Below, one piece after another: positions 1 to 8,739 of a stretch of DNA of 44,170 nt; within the stretch, counting starts at the first letter, position 1; the number at the start of each line of letters is the position of its first letter. The translations under genes were made by a program, and so were the position numbers. Under the pieces are notes generated by a model that did not search any database, was not told where the DNA came from, and worked only from the letters and a program-made list of their open reading frames with translations. The DNA comes from Planctomycetales bacterium (GTDB lineage Bacteria > Planctomycetota > Planctomycetia > Pirellulales > Thermoguttaceae), in NCBI GenBank assembly GCA_007119795.1, contig SKOZ01000032.1, forward strand, positions 1 to 44,170, in the 5' to 3' direction.

Positions 1-470
1 CCCGCCAAATCGGCGGCGCGGTGGAAGATCGCCGCGTCGGGCTTCATCACGCCCAGGCGGAAACTGAGCGCGTGCACGAGGAAGGCCTCGCCGAGCCACG
101 CGAACCGGCCGATGCAGTGTTCCCAGTGGCTGTGGCAGGTGTTCGAAAGGATGCCCAGCCGGACTCCCCTCCCGGCCAGGGCGGAGACGATCCCCCGCAC
201 GTCTTCTTTCTCTGTGAAGATGTCGCTGGCTGCCCGCCGCAGCTCAGCCCGCTCCGGCCGGGCCCCCGTGACCCCGCAGAACTGGCGGTAGAACGCCTCC
301 TCATCGAGCCGCCCCATTTCCAGTGCTTGCAACAGGTTGCCCGCGAAGAGGGCCTCGTGGACCCGGTCCGGCTCGATCCCGCAGGTTTGCGCCACCTGGT
401 CGCACATCTGCGCCACGCTGAAGTCCAAGAGGACTCGGCCCAGATCGAAGTAGACGAAGCGAGGTGTCAT
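1..470 (-). CDS. HAD-superfamily hydrolase (subfamily IA), C-terminus cut by window edge
   Basis: Reading leftward from the ATG at 470, the protein opens with MTPRFVYFDLGRVLLDF, the HAD motif I of the YihX-like group, where the nucleophilic Asp sits in FDLGxVL. A helical cap follows. Motif II is GILSNTCHSHWEH (Ser/Thr before Asn), and the motif III lysine is in GVMKPDAAIF. About 156 residues are visible; motif IV and the stop lie beyond position 1, so this is a 3' partial gene. Members are soluble Mg-dependent phosphatases of sugar phosphates or nucleotides; the substrate cannot be told from sequence. The gene is transcribed in the same direction as the phosphoesterase at 697-1446, with 226 bases between them that hold nothing recognisable. 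Confidence 0.85.
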   Translation of the reverse strand, partial: MTPRFVYFDLGRVLLDFSVAQMCDQVAQTCGIEPDRVHEALFAGNLLQALEMGRLDEEAFYRQFCGVTGARPERAELRRAASDIFTEKEDVRGIVSALAGRGVRLGILSNTCHSHWEHCIGRFAWLGEAFLVHALSFRLGVMKPDAAIFHRAADLA

Positions 471-696
471 GCAGGCGGCCGACTTGCGAGAAAAACCGGG
501 GGACGCGGTACCGACGAGGCGCCGAGTATAGCGCTGTTCGGCAGCGGCGGCAACGCCCCGGGGACGAGGGGCTGGTTGGCGCTAGAGTGCGGCACGTGGG
601 GAACCGGTTCTCCCGAGATGGACCGTGGGGCGGTGAAAACTCCGTGATCGAACTGGGTCCGACCTCGGTTCCACCCCGTCCCTTTTGCCTGCCTTG

Positions 697-1446
697 TCAA
701 CCCACCTGGGCCAGATCGCTTTGGGTCTCGGTCTGGAGGATGCGGAAACGGACTCCCTTGATCGGGGCGCCGCCGTTGTGGAACACCAGCCCTCCAAAAC
801 GGTAGTGGGAGAGGCTGCGATGGGTGTGACCGAAATAGACGTGACGAACCCCCGCCTGGGGGCCGTGACCGATGTTATCCAGATAGGCGAGAATGCGGCG
901 GGCCACGCGCTTCCGCGGGTAGACGAGGAAGGGGAGCGGTTTGTGGAGACGGCTGGCGACGAGCAGATCGTAGCAGAGGTTCGGCAGCCAGCCCCGGCGG
1001 TGGTGGCGGCCGAGCCCGCGGGTGCGGCGGGCGCGGAGCGATTCGGGCGTCGCGCGGCCGTCGGCCACGTCGCCGTGGAGAAAAACGTTTCCTCCCAGCC
1101 GCAGGAAATACGGGTGCCAGAAGAGGTTGGCCCACTCACCTTCGAGCCGGTTCAGCCGGTCGATGAAGCCCTGGTGGAAGTCGTGGTTGCCGAGGACGAA
1201 GTGAAACTCGCAGCGGGGGAAGTCCTTCGCCAGCTCGGCGAGCCAGGCGGCGGCCTCGTCGACCGGTTCCCGCGGGCACCGGGCTCGGGCCCAGCGAAAA
1301 TCGAAGATGTCCCCGCCGAGGACGAAGGCGTCGGCCTGTGCCGCCGCCCTCCATATGGCCGCGGTATAGCGCGGGGCATTCGAGCGCCTAGCCAGAAGGT
1401 GGAGATCCGAGACGAAATAGCACTTGGCTTTGGCGGGCAAATGCAT
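697..1446 (-). CDS. LpxH-like metallophosphoesterase
   Basis: About 249 residues with the complete calcineurin-like metal-binding signature in order: YFVSDLHLL (DxH), VLGGDIFDFRW (GDxxD), VLGNHDF (GNHD), a histidine in FLHGDVADG and GHTHRS near the C-terminus. The layout and the DIFDFRW/HGD segments resemble UDP-2,3-diacylglucosamine diphosphatase (LpxH), which makes lipid X from UDP-diacylglucosamine in lipid A synthesis at the inner membrane. LpxH itself usually has GNRD; GNHD here leaves a related phosphoesterase possible. The chosen ATG (1446) gives an N-terminus that begins a few residues before the first strand; in-frame starts at 1533 and 1578 would add an unconserved-looking arginine/serine-rich tail. 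No strong ribosome binding site is visible before any of them. Confidence 0.75.
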   Translation of the reverse strand: MHLPAKAKCYFVSDLHLLARRSNAPRYTAAIWRAAAQADAFVLGGDIFDFRWARARCPREPVDEAAAWLAELAKDFPRCEFHFVLGNHDFHQGFIDRLNRLEGEWANLFWHPYFLRLGGNVFLHGDVADGRATPESLRARRTRGLGRHHRRGWLPNLCYDLLVASRLHKPLPFLVYPRKRVARRILAYLDNIGHGPQAGVRHVYFGHTHRSLSHYRFGGLVFHNGGAPIKGVRFRILQTETQSDLAQVG

Positions 1447-1635
1447 ACGACCGTAGCGTCGCAGGAGAAGGCAGGGTACGGGGGACGCGGCAGAGGGCGC
1501 CGTGCCGGACGAAGGGGAAGGAAAATGCTTCATTTCAAGTATAGCGGAAGACGGGCAGCCGCCAAGACGACATTGCACCGTTGGTCCAACCGCACGAGCG
1601 GGCCCGGCGTCGCTGCGCCCACACCGAGAGGTCGT

Positions 1636-3402
1636 CTAGACCGGGAGGGGCGACTCCTGGCCCTGCCACCAGCTCTCCGCTCGCTGCCGATTCCACTGCA
1701 CGGCTGCTTCGCAGCCGTCCAGAGCATCGGCGACGGCCTCGGCGGAGGGGAAGCGGTCCTCCGGGGGCTTCTCGAGGCAGCGGAGGATGATCTGCTCTAG
1801 GTCGGGCGGTATATGGGGTTGGTGCTGCGATGGGGGGACGACCGCCTCGCGAGCGTGGGCGATCATCACCTTGATCGCCCGATCCGACTGAAAAGGCGGC
1901 CTTCCGGTGAGAAGGAAGTACCCTACGGCACCGAGGGCGTAGATGTCGCTGCGCGCGTCGGCGGGGCTCTCCCCGGTGGCTTGCTCGGGGGCCATGTAGA
2001 GGGGAGAGCCGGTGATGGTCCCTTCGCGGGTCAGCTCGACGGGTTGCTCGTCGAGCACGGGTTTGACCAGCCCGAAGTCGAGGAGCTTGGTCACGTCATA
2101 GACCCCCCCGCGCTTGGCGGCGAAGATGTTCCCCGGTTTGATGTCGCGGTGGATCAGGCCCATGCTGTGGGCCTCGCGAAGGGCATCGCAGGCTTGGCGC
2201 AGGAAGTGGATTACTCGTTCAGGGGGGAGCGGTCCGTATCGGTCGACGAGTTCGGCGAGACTCATCCCGGGGAGGTACTCCATGACGTAGTAAAAGGTTC
2301 CCTCCTCGGTCCGCCCATAGTCGAAGACCTCGACGGTGTTCCAGTGGGAGAGTTTGGCCATGGCCCGGACTTCGCGCTGGAAGCGGGCCAGGGCACGCTC
2401 GTCGCCGGTGCGGTCGGGGTGGATGAGCTTGACCACGCAGGGCCGCTTGAGGAGTTGGTGCTCGGCGAGGAAGACCTCGCCCATGCCGCCGGCGCCGATT
2501 CGCCGCCGAAGATGGTACTGGCCGAGCTTGCGGGCCTTGAAGGCCTCCTGGCGGAGGCTGCCGATGGTATCGACGCCGAAGACGCTTCCCACTCCTGCCA
2601 GTCCCAGCATCAGGACTACGCCGGTGATGGTGTCCGGGCAGGCGCACGAGGTCAGCGCGGGAAGGAAGAGGACCATGGCCGCCAAGAGGGCGATGGGTGC
2701 CGCTGCCAGCCCGGCGATCACCACCGCCGCCCGGCGGATCGTGTTGGGGATGAAGAGGGCATAGGTGAAGATGAGCATCAGCCAGAGACCGACGTCGAAC
2801 CGGAAGAAACCCTGGCTGGCCCAGTAGAGGGTGCTGAAGTACTGGAGCACGAGGAAGAAGACCGCAGGGAGGGCGAACACCGCCAGCTCCAGCCAGCGGA
2901 GCGCGCGGATCGGGATGGACATGCGGTGCCAGATCACGCCTGCCAGGGCCCCTAGAGCCGCAGTCACCACGGCGTGCAGCCCCAGCAGGGCGCGCTCCGC
3001 TGCACTGCCGTAGTCCGCGTCGAAGAAGTGCCTGATCAAAAAGAGCGTGAAGCCGGCAGCAAGAAGCGTCACGGCCAACCGCAAGCGCCGGCGGAGCAGG
3101 GCTTCGGTCTCGCGCGTCAACTCCACCCCGCTCCCCTCGACCAGGGCCACCGGGGGCCGGTCGCTGCCCGTCGGGCCCGAGTCGCTCGCCATGTCGGAGG
3201 CCGACCGGATCCCGGCCACCTGATCGGGGGCCGCATCGAGCGTTGGGGCTATCGACGAGGTCGGCAATGCGTTGGAGGGAGACGAATCTTTACTCATCGG
3301 AGGGTGCCTTTCGGCGGCCTCGTGGCAGGAATCCCAAGGCCGTGGGCGGCCATGGTGCCGCCTGACGGATCTCGCCGCCCATGCGTGACGAATTTTCGGC
3401 AT
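1636..3402 (-). CDS. Serine/threonine protein kinase with N-terminal membrane domain
   Basis: 588 residues from the ATG at 3402. A short polar N-terminus is followed by about six hydrophobic segments (roughly residues 95-285), then a complete kinase domain at about 290-560: glycine loop GAGGMGEVF, VAIK-type lysine in CVVKLI, catalytic loop HRDIKPGN, Mg-binding LDFGLVK and the SPLYMAPEQ segment. All catalytic residues are present, so it should be active. The order is the reverse of PknB-type kinases, where the kinase comes first; here a polytopic domain probably anchors or senses and the C-terminal kinase faces the cytoplasm. The start rests on a near-perfect Shine-Dalgarno at 3409-3416. An internal ATG at 3297 (MSKDSS) is the alternative and would remove 35 residues without touching any domain. 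Confidence 0.9.
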   Translation of the reverse strand: MPKIRHAWAARSVRRHHGRPRPWDSCHEAAERHPPMSKDSSPSNALPTSSIAPTLDAAPDQVAGIRSASDMASDSGPTGSDRPPVALVEGSGVELTRETEALLRRRLRLAVTLLAAGFTLFLIRHFFDADYGSAAERALLGLHAVVTAALGALAGVIWHRMSIPIRALRWLELAVFALPAVFFLVLQYFSTLYWASQGFFRFDVGLWLMLIFTYALFIPNTIRRAAVVIAGLAAAPIALLAAMVLFLPALTSCACPDTITGVVLMLGLAGVGSVFGVDTIGSLRQEAFKARKLGQYHLRRRIGAGGMGEVFLAEHQLLKRPCVVKLIHPDRTGDERALARFQREVRAMAKLSHWNTVEVFDYGRTEEGTFYYVMEYLPGMSLAELVDRYGPLPPERVIHFLRQACDALREAHSMGLIHRDIKPGNIFAAKRGGVYDVTKLLDFGLVKPVLDEQPVELTREGTITGSPLYMAPEQATGESPADARSDIYALGAVGYFLLTGRPPFQSDRAIKVMIAHAREAVVPPSQHQPHIPPDLEQIILRCLEKPPEDRFPSAEAVADALDGCEAAVQWNRQRAESWWQGQESPLPV

Positions 3403-3408
3403 GCCCAA

Positions 3409-3416
3409 TCCTCCTT
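3409..3416 (-). promoter_or_regulatory. Strong ribosome binding site of the kinase gene
   Basis: Read on the minus strand, AAGGAGGA lies six bases before the ATG at 3402. It is one of the best Shine-Dalgarno matches in the window and is the reason the upstream start was preferred to the ATG at 3297. Confidence 0.6.
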
Positions 3417-3916
3417 ATCATACACGCCGCCACCCCCGCGAGCGAATGGCCCCCGCCTGGGCGTTTTCGCCGCCCGCGCGCCGGCCCCTCGAAAAATGGA
3501 CGGCGTCGGCGGGGCGGAGGTTCCCCAGATGGCTCTGCGAACCTTGGGACAGTCCCGGAAATCCCCCGCCACCTACAGAAATCACCCGTAGCCCGCTCTC
3601 TGTCTGCCGCGCGTGACCGGCTACAAAAGGATTCGCGGCTCACGGAGCGATCTTGCCCCCCCGCGCGGACGCACGATGGCGGGACACGAAGAGAACGGTC
3701 ACTCTGGGTTAGTTGAATTTAACTCATAAGGACCACATTCAGCGGGGCGAATTGGTGGTTTTCGCAGGGCGGAATCGTCGCTCGGCCACGGTCGCCATGG
3801 CTTGCATCGGGGCGGTGGACATGCCATGCTGACCGCCATCGGGAGCGGCGGAAGTCGACGCTGCGGGTCGCGCCGTCAGGTTTTCCCATCGTCTCGTCCA
3901 TAGAAGGGATTTCTCG
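3417..3916. other. Divergent intergenic region, no gene recognised
   Basis: This stretch separates the leftward kinase and the rightward dehydrogenase. No reading frame in it looks like protein. It contains one AT-rich island near 3709-3726 with the imperfect palindrome AGTTGAATTTAACT, which stands out against the GC-rich surroundings and may mark a promoter or operator. AGAAGGGA at about 3902-3909 probably serves as the ribosome binding site of the dehydrogenase. Confidence 0.4.
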
Positions 3917-5107
3917 ATGTCGCCTCAGGCTCATGGGGACTTCGACTTCCTCGCGCCGGGCAAGATCGTCTTCGGTTGGAGCCGCCGCCGCGAGGTCGGG
4001 GCCTTGGCCCGCACGCTCGGCCGCCGGGCCTTCATCATCAGCGGGGCGAAAGCCCTTACCGAGGAGGGCCTCATCGACGAGGTCTCCGCGGCCCTTCACG
4101 AAGAGAAGATCGAGTCGGTCGTGGTGGCGACCATCGGCCACGAGCCGCTGGTCGCCGACATCGACCGGCTCTCGTCGCTCATCCACATCGCCGAAGTGGC
4201 GGCGGGCGACTTCATGCTCGCCGTAGGAGGCGGGGCCGCCATCGATCTGGCCAAGGCTCTGGGGGCGATGGCCGTTGTCCCGGAGAGCGCCACCGTCCAG
4301 GATTATCTGGAAGGCGTGGGGCGCGGGCTGTCGCTTACCGAGCGCCCCCTGCCTCTGCTGGCCATGCCCACCACCGCGGGTACGGGAGCCGAAGCCACCC
4401 GCAACGCCGTGATCTCATCGCTCGATCCGCCGTTCAAGAGAAGCCTTCGCCACGAGTGGCTCATACCGCGGCTGGCCCTGATCGATCCGGAGCTGACCGT
4501 TTCGGTGCCCCCGCCGATTACGGCGTCCGCGGGAATGGACGCCGTCACCCAGCTCATCGAGAGCTTCATCTCGAAAAAGGCCCGGCCGGTTCCCCGGGCA
4601 CTGGCGCGCGAGGGGCTGCGGGCGGCCGTCCCCGCTCTCGCCGAGGCCTATCGCGACGGCCGATCCCGGCCCGCACGGGAAGGGATGGCTTATGCGGCGC
4701 TTCTCTCCGGGATGGCTCTGGCCAACTCCGGGTTGGGCATGGCCCACGGCGTTGCGGCGGCGTTGGGGGTCCACTGCCGGGTGCCCCACGGGCTGGCCTG
4801 TGCGGTCATGCTGCCCGCCGCGCTGAAGGCCAACCGCGAAGTATGCCTGCCGCAGTACGCGGAGCTGGCCTGCCTCCTCTTCGGCCGGACGCCGTCCGAT
4901 CCGCCGGAAGTGGCGGCCGACGCCTTCATCGAGGGAATCGAGGCCCTGTGCCGCGAGGTGAGCATTCCCGAACGCCTCTCCGCCATCGGCGTCCGGCCGG
5001 AGCAGATCCCCCGCCTCGTCCGCGACTCCCGCGGCAGCAGCATGAGCGGAAACCCCCGCGACCTCTCCGATGCGGAGCTGACGGCGATCCTCGAGGCGAT
5101 GCTCTGA
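3917..5107 (+). CDS. Iron-containing alcohol dehydrogenase family protein
   Basis: 396 residues, the normal length for group III (iron-activated) alcohol dehydrogenases. The N-terminal Rossmann-like half carries the NAD(P)-binding VGGGAAIDLAKAL at about residues 102-114 and PTTAGTGAEAT at about 153-163. The C-terminal metal half has Asp208 in GMDAVTQLIE, His277 in MAHGVAAALG and His291 in VPHGLACA. The position normally filled by the second metal histidine (DAxTH in FucO-type enzymes) is Gln212. The fold and cofactor assignment are secure; substrate and metal occupancy are not. It converges with ftsH, the two stops being 14 bases apart. The start is ATG with AGAAGGGA eight bases before it. 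Confidence 0.88.
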   Translation: MSPQAHGDFDFLAPGKIVFGWSRRREVGALARTLGRRAFIISGAKALTEEGLIDEVSAALHEEKIESVVVATIGHEPLVADIDRLSSLIHIAEVAAGDFMLAVGGGAAIDLAKALGAMAVVPESATVQDYLEGVGRGLSLTERPLPLLAMPTTAGTGAEATRNAVISSLDPPFKRSLRHEWLIPRLALIDPELTVSVPPPITASAGMDAVTQLIESFISKKARPVPRALAREGLRAAVPALAEAYRDGRSRPAREGMAYAALLSGMALANSGLGMAHGVAAALGVHCRVPHGLACAVMLPAALKANREVCLPQYAELACLLFGRTPSDPPEVAADAFIEGIEALCREVSIPERLSAIGVRPEQIPRLVRDSRGSSMSGNPRDLSDAELTAILEAML

Positions 5108-5121
5108 GGGGGAAACGGCTC

Positions 5122-7227
5122 TCAGGCCGAGCTGCCTTCCGCGGATGACGATCCGCTGTCCGGCTCGGCCGCCTCGCGCGGGGGATTCCTCTTCAGCCGC
5201 AATGTCTCGGCGGTTCCGGGAACGATCTTCGGCGAGGGGGACGCCGCCTCGATGATGTCCTTCAGTTCCGCGGTGTCGATGACCTCGCGCTCGATGAGCC
5301 GCCTGGCGAGCGCCTCGAGGCCCTCCCGCCGCGTCTCCAGGATCTGCCGCACCTGTTCGAGGGCCTTGTCGAGGATCCGCCGGATCTCCTCGTCGATTTC
5401 GCGGGCCGTCTGCTCGCTGAAGGAACGCTGCGGGGCCGCCTCGTCCTCGCCGCCCAGGAAGAGGGCCCGCCCGCTGCGGCGGAAGGTGACGCGCCCCAGG
5501 CGGCTCATGCCGAAATCCATGGCCATGCTCCGCGCGATCTCGGTGGCCCGCTCCAGGTCGTTCTGCGCGCCGGTGGAAACGTCCGCGAAGATGATCTCTT
5601 CCGCCGCGGTGCCGGCCAGGAGCACTTGGATGCGGCTCTCCAACTCCGACTGGGTCATCAGGTAGCGGTCGCCCTCGGGGCGCTGCATCGTGTACCCCAG
5701 GGCCGCCAGCCCGCGGGGAATGATCGAGACCTTGTGGACCGGGTCCGTGTTGGGCAGGCTGTAGGCCACCAGGGCGTGGGCGCTCTCGTGGTAGGCGACG
5801 CGGAGCTTCTCGTCCTGGTGGATGATCCGCTGCCGCTTCTCGAGGCCCGCGGTCACCCGCTCGACCCCCTCGTTGAACTCCTCCATGGTGACGGCATCCT
5901 TGTTCTTGCGGGCCGCCAGCAGGGCCGCCTCGTTGACCAGGTTGGCCAAGTCGGCGCCCACGAACCCGGACGTGATCGCCGCCACGTCGTGGAGGTTGAC
6001 CGAAGGGGCCAGCTTGATGTTTTCGATGTGGACCTTGAGGATCTCCTCGCGGCCGTGGATGTCGGGCCGGTCGACGAGGACGTTGCGGTCGAAACGGCCG
6101 GGGCGGAGGAGTGCCGGATCGAGCGTCTCCGGACGGTTCGTGGCCGCCATGACGATGACCCCGCTGTTCGACCCGAAGCCGTCCATTTCCACCAGCAGGG
6201 CATTGAGCGTCTGCTCGCGCTCGTCGTGCCCACCCACCACGCTGGTACCCCGCGTCTTCCCCAGGGCGTCGAGCTCGTCGATGAAGATGATGCAGGGGGC
6301 CTTCGACTGCGCCTGTTGGAACATGTCGCGGACGCGGGCTGCGCCCACGCCCACGAACATCTCCACGAAGTCCGAGCCGGAGAGGCTGAAGAAGGGGACG
6401 CCGGCCTCGCCGGCGATGGCTTTGGCCAGGAGCGTCTTCCCCGTTCCCGGCGGGCCCACGAGGAGCACGCCCTTGGGGATGCGCCCCCCCAAGGTGCGGA
6501 ATTTGTCGGGCGTTCTGAGGAAGTCCACCACTTCGCGGAGCTCCTCGACGGCCTCGTCGATGCCCGCCACGTCGGTGAAGGTGATGCCGACGTCCTCTTG
6601 GGCGTAGAGGCGGCCCCGGCTGCGGCCGAAGGCCATGGCCCCGCCGGCGCCCCCCAGCCGGCGCATCATGAAGAGAAACAGCAGCACGAAGAGGAGCGAG
6701 AAGAGGATCAGCGGCATGTAATACTGCAGGCCGCTGGGCCGCTGCTCGGCGGCCACGTTCTCGAACCCCTGCTCCTTGAGGAGGAGGAACAGGTAGTTGG
6801 CGTCGTTCTCGAGCCCCATGCGGTCGGTGCTGAAGGCGACCCGTTTGGGCTCGCTCTTCGCCTCCTCGGGAGCCACCACCTCACGGAGAACTTTGCCGGT
6901 GATCTCGTGAGGGCCGATGGTCAGCTCGTCGAGCTTGCTGTAACGGACTCTCTGCGTGCGATTCTCCGGACCCTCCTCGACCTCGATGGCCGCCTCCGGA
7001 TTGCGCTGCGGGGCGCCTTGCTCGATCAGCCGGACGAGCGACCCGTAATCGATCTTCACTTGCGAGGATCGGCTGAAGAGGGTGAGGAGAAAAAGGGTGC
7101 CCACCACCACGGCCAACAGGAACCAGATCAGGTTGCTGCTGGCCGGCGGGGTCTTGCGGTCGCGGTGCTCCTTTTCGGGGGGCTGTTCGGGCGACTCGTT
7201 CTGGGGCTCGGATTGCCTCTGGTCCAT
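5122..7227 (-). CDS. ftsH: ATP-dependent zinc metalloprotease FtsH
   Basis: 701 residues. FtsH is a hexameric inner-membrane AAA+ protease that degrades misassembled membrane proteins and some cytosolic regulators. Visible in order: a polar, proline-rich N-terminus, a first membrane segment ([20 protein letters not shown]), an extracytoplasmic domain, a second segment ([16 protein letters not shown]), Walker A GPPGTGKT at about 257, Walker [13 protein letters not shown], the second region of homology [20 protein letters not shown], the zinc site HESAH (His480, Glu481, His484) and the third-ligand region [10 protein letters not shown]. All catalytic residues are intact. The chosen ATG at 7227 begins MDQRQSEPQ; the frame stays open further upstream but that part looks non-coding. 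Two FtsH proteins are common in this phylum, so this may be one of several. Confidence 0.96.
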   Translation of the reverse strand: MDQRQSEPQNESPEQPPEKEHRDRKTPPASSNLIWFLLAVVVGTLFLLTLFSRSSQVKIDYGSLVRLIEQGAPQRNPEAAIEVEEGPENRTQRVRYSKLDELTIGPHEITGKVLREVVAPEEAKSEPKRVAFSTDRMGLENDANYLFLLLKEQGFENVAAEQRPSGLQYYMPLILFSLLFVLLFLFMMRRLGGAGGAMAFGRSRGRLYAQEDVGITFTDVAGIDEAVEELREVVDFLRTPDKFRTLGGRIPKGVLLVGPPGTGKTLLAKAIAGEAGVPFFSLSGSDFVEMFVGVGAARVRDMFQQAQSKAPCIIFIDELDALGKTRGTSVVGGHDEREQTLNALLVEMDGFGSNSGVIVMAATNRPETLDPALLRPGRFDRNVLVDRPDIHGREEILKVHIENIKLAPSVNLHDVAAITSGFVGADLANLVNEAALLAARKNKDAVTMEEFNEGVERVTAGLEKRQRIIHQDEKLRVAYHESAHALVAYSLPNTDPVHKVSIIPRGLAALGYTMQRPEGDRYLMTQSELESRIQVLLAGTAAEEIIFADVSTGAQNDLERATEIARSMAMDFGMSRLGRVTFRRSGRALFLGGEDEAAPQRSFSEQTAREIDEEIRRILDKALEQVRQILETRREGLEALARRLIEREVIDTAELKDIIEAASPSPKIVPGTAETLRLKRNPPREAAEPDSGSSSAEGSSA

Positions 7228-7554
7228 CCGTTTATCGTCCTGGCTGTGGTTCGGGAATCGAGGTCGCGGAACGCCCCCCCTCGCTGTACCGCCCCGCCGC
7301 ACCATCCCGCCCGCGAACGGCCTGTCCCCGGGCGTCGGGGTGAGGTGCCCCCGACGGCTCTCTATCCATCATACCAAAAACGCTCCCCTTTTCACGGGTA
7401 TTTCCGTGTTCCCGACTCGCCTTGTCACCGGCAAAACCCCTCATAAAATAACAGGTTCCGTCGATCGTTCCGGCCGTTCCGGGGCGTCTGCCGCCAGGGA
7501 GACCCCCGCTTCGGGTGGAGTCACCATGTTGCCACCTCCCGGCAGTCCTCCGCA
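7228..7554. other. Divergent ftsH-dxr intergenic region
   Basis: No gene is recognised here. It must carry promoters in both directions. The AT-richer centre (about 7368-7450) holds the only promoter-like boxes: a possible leftward -10 TATGAT (minus strand, 7368-7373) and the rightward pair listed separately. Confidence 0.45.
7422..7449 (+). promoter_or_regulatory. Candidate sigma-70-type promoter for dxr
   Basis: TTGTCA at 7422-7427 and TAAAAT at 7444-7449 are separated by 16 bases, about 105 bases before the dxr start codon. The match to a housekeeping promoter is good for such GC-rich DNA, but planctomycete promoter rules are poorly known. Confidence 0.4.
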
Positions 7555-8739
7555 ATGCCCCCCCATGAACCTAGTGTGACGGCCCAACCCCGCAGAGTTG
7601 CCGTCCTCGGGTCCACCGGGAGCATCGGCTGCAGTGCGCTGGAGGTGATCGCCGCTTCCGGCGGGCGGCTCACCGCCGCGGTCCTGGCCGCCCACCGCCG
7701 CACGGCCCTCATCGAGGAGCAGGCCCGCCGCTTCAAACCCCGCTGGGTCGTCGTCACCGACGCCCAGGCGGCCCGCCGGCACGCTTGGAACGGGTTGCCG
7801 CGCGAAACGGAGCTCTGCGTGGGTCCGGAGGCGGTTGCGGAGGTGGTCGCCGCCGAGGGGGTGGACATCGTCCTCTCGGGCATCGTCGGCAGTGCGGGAT
7901 TGGCGGGGACCTGGGCCGCGCTGCATGCCGGCAAGACCATCGCCCTGGCGAATAAGGAGAGCCTCGTCGTTGCGGGGAGTTTGATTGCGCCCTTGGCCCG
8001 CGAGCTCGGCGTGGCGATCATCCCCGTCGACAGCGAGCACAGCGCCGTCTTCCAAGCCTTGCAGACGGGGCGCCGCGAAGAGGTGCGGCGCGTGATACTT
8101 ACTGCCAGTGGGGGCCCGTTCCGCGCCTTTTCTGCCGCCCAACTGGCCCACGTTACCGTGCCCGAAGCCCTCGCACACCCCACCTGGGAGATGGGGCCGA
8201 AGATCACCGTCGACTCGGCCACGATGATGAACAAAGCCCTGGAGATCGTCGAAGCACGCTGGCTCTTCGACCTCGATGCCGAACAGATCGGCGTGGTCAT
8301 CCACCCGCAGTCGATCGTCCATTCGCTCGTCGAGTTCGTCGACGGTTCGATCATTGCCCAGCTCAGTCCCCCGGACATGCGCCTCCCTATCCAATACGCA
8401 CTCACCTGGCCGGAGAGGCGCGAGTCGGTGGCGGAGAAGCTACAATTGACGGATGCGGTGCGATTGGATTTCGAGCCCGCGGATTTCGACCGCTTCCCGG
8501 CGCTGGCCCTGGGGATGGAGGTCGCCCGCCGCGGGGGGACTGCCGGAGCCGTCCTCAACGGCGCCAACGAGGCCGCCGTGGCTGCCTTCCTCGAGGGGCG
8601 GCTCGCCTTCGACCGCATCGCCCCGGCCTGCCGCGGCGTGCTGGAATCCCATCACTTCGAGCCGGCTCCGACCCTGGAGCGGCTCATCGAACTCGACTGC
8701 TGGTCCCGCCAGGAGGTGTCGCGTTGGATTTCCTGTTGA
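7555..8739 (+). CDS. dxr: 1-deoxy-D-xylulose 5-phosphate reductoisomerase
   Basis: 394 residues, typical for Dxr, which converts DXP to 2-C-methyl-D-erythritol 4-phosphate with NADPH in the non-mevalonate isoprenoid pathway. The N-terminal NADPH motif is VLGSTGSIGCSAL. The divalent-metal residues are in IPVDSEHSAVFQ, the substrate loop is GPKITVDSATMMNKALE with its metal glutamate in IVEARWLF, and HPQSIVHSLVEF and SPPDMRLPIQYAL follow. The ATG at 7555 has no strong ribosome binding site; a GTG at 7576 would remove seven unconserved residues. The 3' end overlaps the start of rseP by 16 bases, so the two are very probably translated together. Confidence 0.96.
   Translation: MPPHEPSVTAQPRRVAVLGSTGSIGCSALEVIAASGGRLTAAVLAAHRRTALIEEQARRFKPRWVVVTDAQAARRHAWNGLPRETELCVGPEAVAEVVAAEGVDIVLSGIVGSAGLAGTWAALHAGKTIALANKESLVVAGSLIAPLARELGVAIIPVDSEHSAVFQALQTGRREEVRRVILTASGGPFRAFSAAQLAHVTVPEALAHPTWEMGPKITVDSATMMNKALEIVEARWLFDLDAEQIGVVIHPQSIVHSLVEFVDGSIIAQLSPPDMRLPIQYALTWPERRESVAEKLQLTDAVRLDFEPADFDRFPALALGMEVARRGGTAGAVLNGANEAAVAAFLEGRLAFDRIAPACRGVLESHHFEPAPTLERLIELDCWSRQEVSRWISC
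8711..8718 (+). promoter_or_regulatory. Ribosome binding site fixing a TTG start for rseP
   Basis: AGGAGGTG, inside the end of dxr, stands five bases before the TTG at 8724. It justifies the non-ATG start, which yields a hydrophobic N-terminus 27 residues before the HELGH motif, as RseP proteins have. Confidence 0.65.

Noticed and set aside
3719..4186. Leftward 155-codon frame overlapping the start of the dehydrogenase
   Set aside because: It is antisense to a secure gene, with composition expected of a shadow frame.
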